Positions 1 to 6,540 of a DNA stretch of 9,268 nt are shown piece by piece. The notes under the pieces were generated by a model. It made no database searches. It worked only from the letters and a program-made list of their open reading frames with translations, and was not told the DNA's origin. How positions within the stretch are numbered: the stretch's first letter is position 1; the number at the start of each line of letters is the position of its first letter. The translations under genes were made by a program, and so were the position numbers. The stretch comes from Cuniculiplasma sp. (lineage in GTDB: Archaea; Thermoplasmatota; Thermoplasmata; Thermoplasmatales; Thermoplasmataceae), in contig JAGDXN010000088.1 of NCBI GenBank assembly GCA_023256455.1, positions 4,910 through 14,177 of the forward strand, given 5' to 3'.

Positions 1-583
1 AGGAATTATAAAGGCTCCTCCCTATTATTATGTAGTCTGAACCATTCAAAATTGCAGAAACTGGCGATCCGCCCTGCACCCCTATTCCCGGTGAAAATAT
101 CTTCAAATTTCCCTTATTTCTTGAGGTTTCTCTCAGTATATCAATATTGTTTCCTCCCACAACTGCACCGTAAATATTCCTTTCCTTGATATCTTCCATT
201 ATTCTTGGGAAGTTTGGATTGAGATATTTTGATGCTCCGGGGTTGCTCATTGCTGCCACAACTATTATTTTTATTTCCCCTGCGTTTTCTATTAAGGAAT
301 CTATGGAATCCATGCCGGGAAAGGCCTGCGCTATTACAGCAAAGGGCTTTTCATTCCTTATCTGCTCCATTATCAGTTTATCTGTGTTGGGAATGTCTGC
401 AATTTTAAAGTCGCATATTACCCTGGATTCCTTTGACAGTTCAGAAATTATACTCTTCCCACAGGCCAGCACTGTGGGCCAGTTTATTTTTATGGCAAAC
501 ACATTCTTTCTGATTCTTTCCCACAGTTCAATCAAGGAATTTCTGTCTGTAATATCAAGGGAAGCAACTATTCTGCTTTTCAT
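1..583 (-). CDS. pyrF: Orotidine 5'-phosphate decarboxylase, 3' end outside window
   Basis: This cytosolic enzyme decarboxylates OMP to UMP, the last step of de novo pyrimidine synthesis. The visible 194 codons start at ATG 583..581 and run off the left edge; archaeal family members have about 210-230 residues, so only a short tail is missing. The catalytic motif DFKIADI is present (D58, K60, D63), as are an N-terminal SLD (D10) and K32. Also seen are AFPG (87-90) and AMSNPGA (111-117) on the barrel strands, the phosphate loop SPGIGVQGGSP (164-174), and the phosphate-gripping IIGRS with R189. No Shine-Dalgarno site precedes the ATG, but an A/T-rich TATA-like element lies about 30 nt upstream, which suggests a short or absent leader. 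The gene lies 77 nt downstream of ftsZ on the same strand. The family assignment is secure. Confidence 0.95.
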   Translation of the reverse strand, partial: MKSRIVASLDITDRNSLIELWERIRKNVFAIKINWPTVLACGKSIISELSKESRVICDFKIADIPNTDKLIMEQIRNEKPFAVIAQAFPGMDSIDSLIENAGEIKIIVVAAMSNPGASKYLNPNFPRIMEDIKERNIYGAVVGGNNIDILRETSRNKGNLKIFSPGIGVQGGSPVSAILNGSDYIIIGRSLYNS

Positions 584-604
584 TAAAACGCAGATTTTAT
601 GGAA

Positions 605-619
605 GTTATTAATTATATC
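605..619 (-). promoter_or_regulatory. Probable TATA box of pyrF
   Basis: Read on the minus strand this is GATATAATTAATAAC, centred about 30 nt before the pyrF ATG. That spacing would start transcription a few bases before the start codon, the usual arrangement for leaderless archaeal messages. It is judged by spacing and composition only; the whole 77-nt gap is A/T-rich. Confidence 0.45.
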
Positions 620-644
620 TGGAAAAGATTGTATGAATTAAATT

Positions 645-650
645 AAAAAA
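645..650 (-). terminator. T-run terminator after ftsZ
   Basis: On the minus strand a run of six T begins about 11 nt past the ftsZ stop codon, followed by more A/T-rich sequence. Archaeal RNA polymerase can terminate at such U-tracts without a hairpin. No stem was seen before it. Confidence 0.35.
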
Positions 651-660
651 TTATTTTTGA

Positions 661-1740
661 TTACTGAATAAAATCTATGCCGTCCTCATCATCACCAAAG
701 ATTTTTGAATTGGCCCTGTCTCCAGAGCCAATTATATATGGGGAATCAACCCCGGTGAAGACAAAGAATATCTTAATATTGCTCCCCATCTGTTCCTTAT
801 TGTCTATACCGGCAATGATTTCGCAATCCTCATCCATCATTTCCTGGATTTTCGTCAGAGCCCTGTTAAACTCCTTCATTTTTATGTCTCCGCCGATTAT
901 CCTCATGAGGCATCCCTTTGCCTTTCTTATGTCAACTTCAATCAGAGGATTGTTGAGTGCCTTTTCTATTGCAAAATCTATTCTGTTTTCACCGCCTGCA
1001 GATTCTCCTATTGCTATATAAGCAGACTTTGATTTGGAAAGAACCTTCTTCAGATCCTCAAAGTCAATATTTATGTGGCTTCTTTCATTAATCGTCTTTA
1101 CAAGTCCGGTTATTTCCTCCATTATGAATCTGTTGGTTATTTCAAAAGACTTTTGCAGATTGTTTTCTGTCGAAAGGGATTTCAGTTTTTCGTTAGGTAT
1201 GATTATGATCGTGTCAGAGTTTTCGGCAAGGTATGGAAGCCAGTTCTTTGCATTCATCATCTTGGCTTCCCCCTCTTCCTTAAAGGGAAGGGTAACAAAT
1301 GAGAAAACCATGGCCTTGTTTTCCCTTGCAAGCCTTGCAACAACAGGTGCACTTCCCGTACCTGTTCCACCTCCCAGTGTTGCAATGAGAAATATTATGT
1401 CTGCATTGGATGTGGCTTTCTTCAGAAGCTCCTGTGTGTCCATTGCAGCCTCCTTCCCTTTTTCCGGATCATTTCCTGCTCCATACCCTCTGGTTACCTT
1501 TTCCCCTATGAGTATTTTTGCATGGGCCTCCGTCTCAGTCCTGAGATGGGATGCATCTGTGTTTAAGGCTATTATCCCCACACCTTCCAGTCCACTTCTC
1601 TTAAGGCTTGTTACAGCGTTTGAACCTCCACCACCACATCCTATAACCCTTATTTTGATTCTTGCCTGTTCTGCCATTAATTCCACTTCATTATCTTCCA
1701 TTGCTGTTTCCAAGTTGGACACCTGTATGACAATTGTCAT
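661..1740 (-). CDS. ftsZ: Cell division protein FtsZ
   Basis: This tubulin-like GTPase polymerises into the cytokinetic ring at midcell. The 359-residue protein has the complete fold: a glycine-rich GCGGGGSNAV loop (35-43), ALNTDA (58-63), the tubulin signature GGGTGTGS (123-130), PFKEEG (152-157), and the T7 synergy loop NIDFED (224-229) with N224, D226 and D229, which completes the GTPase site across subunits. A short acidic tail ends in GIDFIQ and may be the partner-binding tip. The start ATG at 1740 is the first after an in-frame TAA; M14 and M22 are alternative starts, and conserved sequence begins near residue 26. No good Shine-Dalgarno site is seen, but a TATA-like box lies about 48 nt upstream. 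It is divergent from the START-like gene and followed by pyrF. Which archaeal FtsZ subfamily (FtsZ1 or FtsZ2) it belongs to was not resolved. Confidence 0.97.
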   Translation of the reverse strand: MTIVIQVSNLETAMEDNEVELMAEQARIKIRVIGCGGGGSNAVTSLKRSGLEGVGIIALNTDASHLRTETEAHAKILIGEKVTRGYGAGNDPEKGKEAAMDTQELLKKATSNADIIFLIATLGGGTGTGSAPVVARLARENKAMVFSFVTLPFKEEGEAKMMNAKNWLPYLAENSDTIIIIPNEKLKSLSTENNLQKSFEITNRFIMEEITGLVKTINERSHINIDFEDLKKVLSKSKSAYIAIGESAGGENRIDFAIEKALNNPLIEVDIRKAKGCLMRIIGGDIKMKEFNRALTKIQEMMDEDCEIIAGIDNKEQMGSNIKIFFVFTGVDSPYIIGSGDRANSKIFGDDEDGIDFIQ

Positions 1741-1783
1741 TGCAGTATTAAAATCTTGTGCTTACAGGGCGATAGAATTTAAC

Positions 1784-1792
1784 ATTATATAA
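1784..1792 (-). promoter_or_regulatory. Probable TATA box of ftsZ
   Basis: The minus strand reads TTATATAAT here. A start of transcription about 26 nt downstream would fall near 1762 and give a leader of about 22 nt before the ATG at 1740. It lies in the 121-nt divergent gap shared with the START-like gene on the plus strand. Confidence 0.45.
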
Positions 1793-1820
1793 TAAAAAAT
1801 CAATATATAATTAGTTTTTA

Positions 1821-1836
1821 CTTAAAGATTTAAGTA
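1821..1836 (+). promoter_or_regulatory. TATA box with overlapping inverted repeat, START-like gene
   Basis: A perfect inverted repeat CTTAAA-GA-TTTAAG occupies 1821-1834, and its right half forms the TATA-like TTTAAGTA (1829-1836). The box is centred about 29 nt before the ATG at 1862, so the message would have little or no leader. A dyad on the TATA box could be a repressor site or could arise by chance in A/T-rich DNA. Confidence 0.4.
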
Positions 1837-1861
1837 TTTCTTATTTCATATTGCATATAAT

Positions 1862-2452
1862 ATGCTCAATCACACTTCCAGATCTATAATTGATGGGAAC
1901 AGTTCTTCCCTTTTTGATTTAATTATGGATCCGGAGGTTCTTTTTGCCAGTGAAGATCATATAAATAATATAATTAAAATTTCGGATAACCTTTACACAG
2001 TTATTTTTCAATGGAAAAAAGTACTCCTGTGGAAATACGAAGTGAAATTCAGGCTAAGAAAATTGATGAATCAGATAATATATGAAAGCACAGAAGATTC
2101 AAGGAATTATATGAAATTCTCTTTTTCTGTGGAAGGGAAAAGTGAAGGTAAGAGCGAAATCATATTGGAAGCCCATATGGATTCAGGCTTTATGGCGAGT
2201 AAGTTGGGACAGGGCGATTTTCAAAATTTCGTTGACGAATTATTGGCCTCAAGTATATCAAAGGAGAGAATCAGGGGAGATGGAGCGAAGAAGGAGGAGG
2301 GAGAAAAAAAGATCAACACAGGGACAGCTAAGTGTCCTCACTGCGCTTTTTTTGAACCCAAGAGGCTTTTTTGTTATTCGGAATTTAATGAGATCAAAAA
2401 TATGGAGGAACCTCTCTGTAAAGGGGAGAAATTTAAAGAGATAACCCAATGA
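1862..2452 (+). CDS. START/SRPBCC-like protein with four-cysteine C-terminal tail
   Basis: I do not recognise a named family. The 196-residue soluble protein has two parts. Residues 1 to about 135 look like a START/SRPBCC (polyketide-cyclase-like) ligand-pocket domain: LFDLIMDPEVLF near the N-terminus, alternating beta strands, then a long C-terminal helix region (DFQNFVDELLASSISKERI). A lysine/glutamate-rich linker (about 137-151) follows. The tail then has C158-x2-C161-x9-C171-x14-C186, a spacing that could hold zinc or an iron-sulfur cluster. There is no signal peptide or membrane segment. The ATG sits at a leaderless distance from a TATA-like box. The gene is divergent from ftsZ and 54 nt upstream of pyrE on the same strand. 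The fold call rests on pattern resemblance only; the cysteine spacing is read directly. Confidence 0.75.
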   Translation: MLNHTSRSIIDGNSSSLFDLIMDPEVLFASEDHINNIIKISDNLYTVIFQWKKVLLWKYEVKFRLRKLMNQIIYESTEDSRNYMKFSFSVEGKSEGKSEIILEAHMDSGFMASKLGQGDFQNFVDELLASSISKERIRGDGAKKEEGEKKINTGTAKCPHCAFFEPKRLFCYSEFNEIKNMEEPLCKGEKFKEITQ

Positions 2453-2453
2453 T

Positions 2454-2466
2454 ATGAATTCATTTT
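2454..2466 (+). terminator. Palindrome plus short T run after START-like gene
   Basis: A perfect 10-bp palindrome ATGAATTCAT starts two bases after the TGA stop and leads into TTTT. It may help end transcription before pyrE, but the T run is short and a 10-bp palindrome cannot form a looped hairpin of useful length, so support is weak. Confidence 0.2.
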
Positions 2467-2476
2467 GTATTGTCAA

Positions 2477-2485
2477 TATTAATTA
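2477..2485 (+). promoter_or_regulatory. Probable TATA box of pyrE
   Basis: TATTAATTA is centred 26 nt before the pyrE ATG at 2507, exactly the spacing expected for a leaderless archaeal transcript. No Shine-Dalgarno sequence lies before the ATG, which fits. pyrE therefore probably has its own promoter rather than depending on the upstream gene. Confidence 0.5.
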
Positions 2486-2506
2486 GGCATTCATTGTTAA
2501 GGTATT

Positions 2507-3004
2507 ATGCTCAAGGATATGCTGATAAGAGAGAATGCCGTAAAGAGAGGCCATTTTGTTCTGACATCGGGAAAGGAGTCAGAATATTATGCGGACATAA
2601 AGGATGCCTGCGCCAATCCTGAAATCTTAAAAGAAATAGTGCGGCAAATATCAGAAAGGGTAAGGGGTGAAGGGGTTGCAGGGGTTGAACTTGGTGCAGT
2701 TCCCATAGTCGTTTCAGTTGCATATTCACTGTCCATTCCCTATTTTATCATCAGAAAGGAGGCAAAGCATGGGATGAAAAAGTTAATCATTGGAAATCTC
2801 AGGGAAGGAATGAACGTGGATATCATAGAGGATGTTGTAACAACCGGAGGTTCGGTTTTGAGGGCAGTAAAACTTCTTAGAGAATCTGGTCTGAAGGTAA
2901 ACAGAGTCATAACGGTTATCGACAGGGAAGAGGGAGGAAAGGAACTTCTTGAAAGGGAGGGTGTTGATTTGATATCCCTTCTTAAAATAAAAGACATCCT
3001 TTAG
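2507..3004 (+). CDS. pyrE: Orotate phosphoribosyltransferase
   Basis: This enzyme joins orotate and PRPP to make OMP, the substrate of PyrF, in the cytosol. The 165 residues match the short archaeal form. Diagnostic segments are FVLTSGKESEYYADIK (17-32), the catalytic-loop RKEAKHG (83-89) and the PRPP-binding EDVVTTGGS (108-116) with its acidic pair and TTGG turn. The ATG start is supported by a TATA-like box 26 nt upstream. The stop TAG overlaps the aif6 stop on the opposite strand (3001-3004), so the genes converge with no spacer. A terminator-like hairpin lies within the aif6 coding region just beyond. Together with pyrF about 2 kb away it supplies the two reactions that are fused as UMP synthase in animals. 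Confidence 0.96.
   Translation: MLKDMLIRENAVKRGHFVLTSGKESEYYADIKDACANPEILKEIVRQISERVRGEGVAGVELGAVPIVVSVAYSLSIPYFIIRKEAKHGMKKLIIGNLREGMNVDIIEDVVTTGGSVLRAVKLLRESGLKVNRVITVIDREEGGKELLEREGVDLISLLKIKDIL
2981..2994 (-). terminator. T-rich tract downstream of aif6, inside pyrE
   Basis: On the minus strand, six nt past the aif6 stop, the sequence reads TCTTTTATTTTAAG. Such a U-rich stretch could end the ribosomal operon transcript, but it lies in pyrE codons and has no clear hairpin, so the call is tentative. Confidence 0.25.
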
Positions 3005-3654
3005 GAAAGAACGTCGTCTATGCTGCCAATTTCAATGGCAGTTGTTTTTTCACCCACAAGAATGCCCTTTGTGTTTGCAATCAGGCTGGCACCTACCATG
3101 GGGCTTCCAAAATTTGCAGTCCCTGCACTTACAGGCACCTTGAATATGTCCTTAATCACTTCCATATCCTCGTCAGAGACCTCGGGATTAACAATCATCC
3201 CCTTGTTTGTTGCTATGCTCCCAGAGCCAACTGTGAGGAAAGACCCCATCCTTCCCTTGACTGTCTCAACTCCAAGGGTATCCTCTATAAGCTTTACATT
3301 TTTGTTGCTGAAATCTTCATGGACCATTGCGCCGTGATCATTGGCAACAATATCATTTCCCACAGCATTTATTGTATCCTTCAGGAAAAGTACTCTCCTG
3401 TCTCCAGGATCAAAATCCAGGTCTCTTTTTCCGGCGTTTCCGCCTATTATGATTCCATGGGAATTCATCACAGAAAAGACACCATACATACCTGATGGAT
3501 CCATTCTGCTCTGGTGGACTTCAACACCCAGAACCTCTCTTAATGCGTCTCTTGATTTATCGTCAAGGTTCACCGGGACTATGACCATATCGTCCCAGGC
3601 CCTGCAATAAAGTCCTATGAATTCACTTTCAAAAAAAGATATTTTTCTAATCAT
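3001..3654 (-). CDS. eif6: Archaeal translation initiation factor 6 (aIF6)
   Basis: aIF6 binds the large ribosomal subunit and prevents premature joining of the subunits. The 217 residues match the usual 220 or so. Family hallmarks include NDIVANDHGAMVHEDF, VGSGSIATNKGMIVNPE, GTANFGSPMVGASLIANTKG and a C-terminal VGEKTTAIEIGSID, reflecting the repeated pentein fold. The ATG is one base after the L31e stop and has no Shine-Dalgarno site, so translation is probably coupled to L31e. It is the last gene of the rps19e-pdcd5-rpl39e-rpl31e-aif6 operon and shares its stop region with pyrE. The gene symbol follows the common archaeal usage. Confidence 0.96.
   Translation of the reverse strand: MIRKISFFESEFIGLYCRAWDDMVIVPVNLDDKSRDALREVLGVEVHQSRMDPSGMYGVFSVMNSHGIIIGGNAGKRDLDFDPGDRRVLFLKDTINAVGNDIVANDHGAMVHEDFSNKNVKLIEDTLGVETVKGRMGSFLTVGSGSIATNKGMIVNPEVSDEDMEVIKDIFKVPVSAGTANFGSPMVGASLIANTKGILVGEKTTAIEIGSIDDVLS
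3023..3050 (+). terminator. Hairpin plus T6 terminator of pyrE, inside aif6
   Basis: Eighteen nt past the pyrE stop a 6-bp perfect stem CTGCCA (3023-3028) / TGGCAG (3036-3041) with a 7-nt loop is followed by TTG and six T (3045-3050). This is the classic intrinsic-terminator layout. The same bases encode the C-terminal residues of aIF6 on the other strand. The structure is seen directly; its activity is inferred. Confidence 0.5.
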
Positions 3655-3655
3655 T

Positions 3656-3925
3656 TTATGGCATTAATACTTCAGTTTCACCGTTCTGGAGCTTTAAAAC
3701 TTTGACCTGAATTGTTCCAGGGATGTGTGACTTTCCTCTTTTCCAGACTTCTTCATTTATTTTTCCGTCAATCCATACCTGTGAAATCTCTGTCTTTGTA
3801 AATCTGGACACATGTTCCCTTATTATTCTTATGGCCGTGTCCGCCCTTCTCTTCTTTGAGCTCCTCAGTGCCTTGTTCAGAGGTATGTTCATCAATATCT
3901 CGTTGTTTACTTCATCATCTGCCAT
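3656..3925 (-). CDS. rpl31e: Large-subunit ribosomal protein L31e
   Basis: This component of the 50S subunit near the peptide exit tunnel is shared by archaea and eukaryotes. The 89-residue protein has the family pattern NIPLNKALRSSKKRRADTAI (13-32), followed by VSRFTKTEISQVWIDGKINE and WKRGKSHIPGTIQVKV. The ATG at 3925 is fixed by a strong Shine-Dalgarno site, AGGTGAT, four bases upstream, which overlaps the L39e stop codon. The stop is one base before the aif6 ATG. Confidence 0.95.
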   Translation of the reverse strand: MADDEVNNEILMNIPLNKALRSSKKRRADTAIRIIREHVSRFTKTEISQVWIDGKINEEVWKRGKSHIPGTIQVKVLKLQNGETEVLMP

Positions 3926-3929
3926 TTAA

Positions 3930-3936
3930 ATCACCT
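3930..3936 (-). promoter_or_regulatory. Ribosome-binding site of rpl31e overlapping the rpl39e stop
   Basis: The minus strand reads AGGTGAT, a seven-base match to the archaeal Shine-Dalgarno consensus GGAGGTGAT, four bases before the L31e ATG. Its first two bases are part of the TAG stop of L39e, so termination on one gene places ribosomes at the next start. Confidence 0.7.
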
Positions 3937-4090
3937 AGAGTTTAAGGTTGTTTCTTCTCCAGTTCCTTCTGTATGGATTCTGGGAAACCTTCCTGTCTGT
4001 CCTCATTATGACCCAGCCAGGCACCCTTCTGTTTTGAACCGTTCTTTTCATCAATCTAATCTTTCTTCCTGTTTCCTTATTTCTGCTCAT
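3935..4090 (-). CDS. rpl39e: Large-subunit ribosomal protein L39e
   Basis: This very small, basic protein lines the exit tunnel of the archaeal/eukaryotic large subunit. The 51-residue sequence begins [20 protein letters not shown] and contains [15 protein letters not shown], then [14 protein letters not shown] at the end. The PxW and the RNWRR region are typical of L39e, and the length is the family norm. The start has a GGAG ribosome-binding site within the end of the pdcd5 gene, and the ATG lies two bases after the pdcd5 stop. It is short enough to be missed by length-filtered gene finders. Confidence 0.95.
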   Translation of the reverse strand: MSRNKETGRKIRLMKRTVQNRRVPGWVIMRTDRKVSQNPYRRNWRRNNLKL

Positions 4091-4092
4091 TT

Positions 4093-4100
4093 TCATCTCC
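4093..4100 (-). promoter_or_regulatory. Ribosome-binding site of rpl39e within the end of pdcd5
   Basis: The minus strand reads GGAGATGA, matching GGAGGTGA at seven of eight positions, with GGAG six bases before the L39e ATG. The TGA of this site is itself the pdcd5 stop codon, so the two genes are probably translationally coupled. Confidence 0.6.
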
Positions 4101-4437
4101 TCTCTATATGTGTTTCTCTTTTGGTTTCTGTCATCCTTGACAGAATCTGCTTAATCTCCTGATCTGTAATTATCCTGTTTATTCTCCCCATTGTATAGAG
4201 CTGAACAAGCTGGTTCTCAACACTGTCAGCTATATCTGGCCTTACAAGCCTCACATTGGCAAGCCTTTCTCTGGCCTCAGGATCAAGAATCTGCCTCAAT
4301 ATCTGAAGCTTCCTTGCCCTCTCCGCTTCCTGCTGGGCTCTGGCCTCCTCCTCTTCCATCTGGGAATCCGACTGAGATCTTTGAAGTTCCTCCATCTTTC
4401 TTCGTCTTATCTCCTCAAGTTCTCTGTCCCCATCCAC
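4093..4437 (-). CDS. PDCD5-family DNA-binding protein, GTG start
   Basis: This small helical protein belongs to the archaeal/eukaryotic PDCD5 (TFAR19) family, regularly encoded beside S19e and L39e; archaeal members are described as DNA-binding, and the cellular role is unclear. The 114 residues have a charged N-terminal helix (about 4-45, rich in E, R, Q; possible coiled coil) and then the conserved core [20 protein letters not shown] followed by [20 protein letters not shown] and [13 protein letters not shown]. Translation starts at GTG: an in-frame TAG lies two codons upstream, and a perfect GGAGGTG site sits six bases before the GTG, so this is the only reasonable start. It lies between rps19e and rpl39e. 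Confidence 0.93.
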   Translation of the reverse strand: MDGDRELEEIRRRKMEELQRSQSDSQMEEEEARAQQEAERARKLQILRQILDPEARERLANVRLVRPDIADSVENQLVQLYTMGRINRIITDQEIKQILSRMTETKRETHIERR

Positions 4438-4443
4438 AGGCTA

Positions 4444-4450
4444 CACCTCC
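4444..4450 (-). promoter_or_regulatory. Strong ribosome-binding site fixing the pdcd5 GTG start
   Basis: GGAGGTG on the minus strand starts one base after the rps19e stop and ends six bases before the GTG at 4437. The perfect match and ideal spacing decide the non-ATG start. Confidence 0.75.
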
Positions 4451-4451
4451 C

Positions 4452-4904
4452 TTACAGATACTTTTTAAGTTCGGGGTTTTCTTCGGCCAGTTTTTCCATG
4501 ATCTTTTTCGCAGCCTTATCAAGCATTGCCTGACCCTTTGGAGTTACTGATCTTCCCTTCTCTGTTTTCTTTATAAGCTGGAGTTCCTCCAGCTTATTGA
4601 ACATGTGTCTAACTATTGACCTGCTACCTGCTGCAGGATGATAGGGCTTTGATCCCCCATCTTTTCTCCCGCCATATTCTTCACTAAGCCTCTGAATTCC
4701 GATGTTTCCTCTGACATACACCTTTCTCAGGGTTGATGCAAGCCTTCTATAATACCAGTCATTTTGTGTCCATCCCTTCTCCCTGTGGACACCTGATTTT
4801 GTATATAGAGTCCACTCAGGGACCTCTATATTTCCCATCTCCTGAAATTGCAGAGTAAGTTCGTTTACGAGCAGATCTGCAGGCACTTCCTTAACGTTTA
4901 CCAT
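4452..4904 (-). CDS. rps19e: Small-subunit ribosomal protein S19e
   Basis: This 30S-subunit protein, shared by archaea and eukaryotes, is needed for small-subunit maturation. The 150 residues match the family length. Recognisable parts are VKEVPADLLVNELTLQF (4-20), PEWTLYTKSG (29-38), DWYYRRLASTLRKVYVRG (49-66), IGIQRLSEEYGG and the basic SKPYHPAAGSRSIVRHM segment, then a C-terminal helix. It is the first gene of the five-gene translation operon. No Shine-Dalgarno site precedes the ATG; a TATA box 28 nt upstream instead indicates a nearly leaderless message, although the ABC cassette on the same strand could also read through. Confidence 0.96.
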   Translation of the reverse strand: MVNVKEVPADLLVNELTLQFQEMGNIEVPEWTLYTKSGVHREKGWTQNDWYYRRLASTLRKVYVRGNIGIQRLSEEYGGRKDGGSKPYHPAAGSRSIVRHMFNKLEELQLIKKTEKGRSVTPKGQAMLDKAAKKIMEKLAEENPELKKYL

Positions 4905-4928
4905 TTAATACCACTCAGTCAGAGTGCA

Positions 4929-4936
4929 TTTATATA
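4929..4936 (-). promoter_or_regulatory. TATA box of the rps19e-aif6 operon
   Basis: The minus strand reads TATATAAA centred 28 nt before the rps19e ATG, a near-consensus archaeal TATA box at leaderless spacing. The 56-nt gap between the permease stop and rps19e contains no T run on the minus strand, so no terminator for the ABC genes is visible there. Confidence 0.6.
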
Positions 4937-4960
4937 CCATTAATAAATTTTCCTTATTTT

Positions 4961-6499
4961 TTAATTATTTTTTTCGGAAAGTAATATAAAACCTATTCTT
5001 GTTAGAATTAAACTCAGTACAAGAACCATGCCCAAAAAAACAGATGGGAAATCGATGGGTGATATGGCCAGAAAGGCCCCAATAATGTATGAACCAATGG
5101 GGGAAAGGGCACCAGAAAGGGCTGAAATGAGAAATATCACAATTATACCGAGAGTGCCTCCAAAGGAATATATGTTGATGTTGACAGCATCATCGGGAAT
5201 TTTTGAAATCATAAAATAAATTGTCAATATGGATGAAAAAAGAAAGGCAAGGGCAGCGTCAATCGAGATCAGGATAAGATATGGCAGATCATTCATATTT
5301 GCCCCTATCATAATGATGGCAACAGGAATTGCAAAAAAGAGGAAAATTATGAGGGAAGAAAGGGTCTTGGAAAGGATCAGATCCCTGTTTGATATTCTCC
5401 ATATTCTCATGTTAATGAAGCTCTTTCCCTCCATAACAAGAGACTGTATGGCATAAAATGACACAGAAACAGAAGTGAGAACAAATATGGAAACATAGGT
5501 GTAAATTGGAGGAAAACTTCCAAATCTCCTGTTTACAAAAACTTCAAGAAGGGCAGGAAGGCTGAAAAATACCGGAATGAAAAATGTGGATATGTTGTTG
5601 AAATCCCTCGTTGCAATTTTCAGGTCTTTTGAAATCAGGGATAGGATTATTCCTCTGTATTTTACACTGCCTGATTTTTTCTTTTTTTTATTTACTGTGC
5701 CGTGACCTTCAAAAATATTATCCAATATTTTATTGGAAATAAAATAGGATGCATAAAGGGAAATGAGCAGATAAAATAATGTCCATGAGAAAGACGCAAC
5801 CAGCGAATCAAAATTTACATGGGGTTGAAAGGCTATAAATTTCATGTTGAGTACTGGAAATATGAAGTCTAAGGGATATTTCAGGGCAAAATCAAATATT
5901 CCAATATAGGAGGGGTAAAAAATTGTAAGGTCGAAAAGTATGAATACGGACGTGAGTGAAAAAAGTTTCAGGGCATTGAGGAAACCTGAACCTATATTGC
6001 CTCCTTTCCTGCTTAATCCAGCAAGTACAGAAAGGCTGCTTCCGAAGAGAAACCCAAGAAAAATACATGAAAGCCCCCAGATCATTTGAAGAATAAGGGT
6101 TTCAAAATTCCTGTTAAAATAGAAATAAAGAACGACCGGCGGAATATCAAGAAACAGGGTGTAAAAACCGGTGTTAAGGAACCAGCCCAGAGGCAGGGTA
6201 AAACCGTTTTGGTTTGGAAATAGAAGTTTTGAGGACTCAAGTATTCCTTGATTTTTCAATCCCTGTATCCACGAGAAGCTGCCAAAGGAGTTTATGCCAA
6301 ATTCATAAAGAAATATGGAGAACGAGCTTGCAGAGATGGCTGATGGATTGTGCGAAACCGTACCAAAGGTGAGAATTATGGAGAAGACAAGAAAAAGTGC
6401 CCCATAAATAACACCGGATCTTCTAACCATGGCCCTCATATAGGATGTTGAAAAACCTCTCCTTTCCAATTCCTCGTTAAACCTTTTGGATGATTTCAA
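4961..6499 (-). CDS. ABC-2-type transporter permease, probable export subunit
   Basis: This integral membrane protein is the partner of the ATPase encoded 41 nt upstream; together they would form an exporter of unknown substrate. The 512 residues contain about ten to twelve hydrophobic segments in two halves: N-terminal (IYGALFLVFSIILTFG, then several helices to about 255), a basic cytosolic linker with five consecutive lysines, and a second half that begins KYRGIILSLISKDLKIATRD, a typical opening of this permease type, and ends in IGFILLSEKNN. The given start is TTG at 6499, the first ATG/GTG/TTG after an in-frame stop; M21 or M24 just before the first helix are possible instead, as no Shine-Dalgarno site supports TTG. 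Function beyond transport cannot be assigned. Confidence 0.8.
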   Translation of the reverse strand: MKSSKRFNEELERRGFSTSYMRAMVRRSGVIYGALFLVFSIILTFGTVSHNPSAISASSFSIFLYEFGINSFGSFSWIQGLKNQGILESSKLLFPNQNGFTLPLGWFLNTGFYTLFLDIPPVVLYFYFNRNFETLILQMIWGLSCIFLGFLFGSSLSVLAGLSRKGGNIGSGFLNALKLFSLTSVFILFDLTIFYPSYIGIFDFALKYPLDFIFPVLNMKFIAFQPHVNFDSLVASFSWTLFYLLISLYASYFISNKILDNIFEGHGTVNKKKKKSGSVKYRGIILSLISKDLKIATRDFNNISTFFIPVFFSLPALLEVFVNRRFGSFPPIYTYVSIFVLTSVSVSFYAIQSLVMEGKSFINMRIWRISNRDLILSKTLSSLIIFLFFAIPVAIIMIGANMNDLPYLILISIDAALAFLFSSILTIYFMISKIPDDAVNINIYSFGGTLGIIVIFLISALSGALSPIGSYIIGAFLAISPIDFPSVFLGMVLVLSLILTRIGFILLSEKNN

Positions 6500-6540
6500 A
6501 GCTACGTAACGATATTCAATGTTAAGCAGATTTGACCTTT

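Noticed and set aside
677..1792. Long plus-strand open frames opposite ftsZ
   Set aside because: They mirror the ftsZ codon pattern, have no recognisable domain or start signals, and the minus strand encodes an intact FtsZ.
1801..2486. Similar CAATATATAATTAG and CAATATTAATTAG before the START-like gene and pyrE
   Set aside because: Both are simple A/T-rich TATA-like stretches with an indel between them; similarity is expected by composition.
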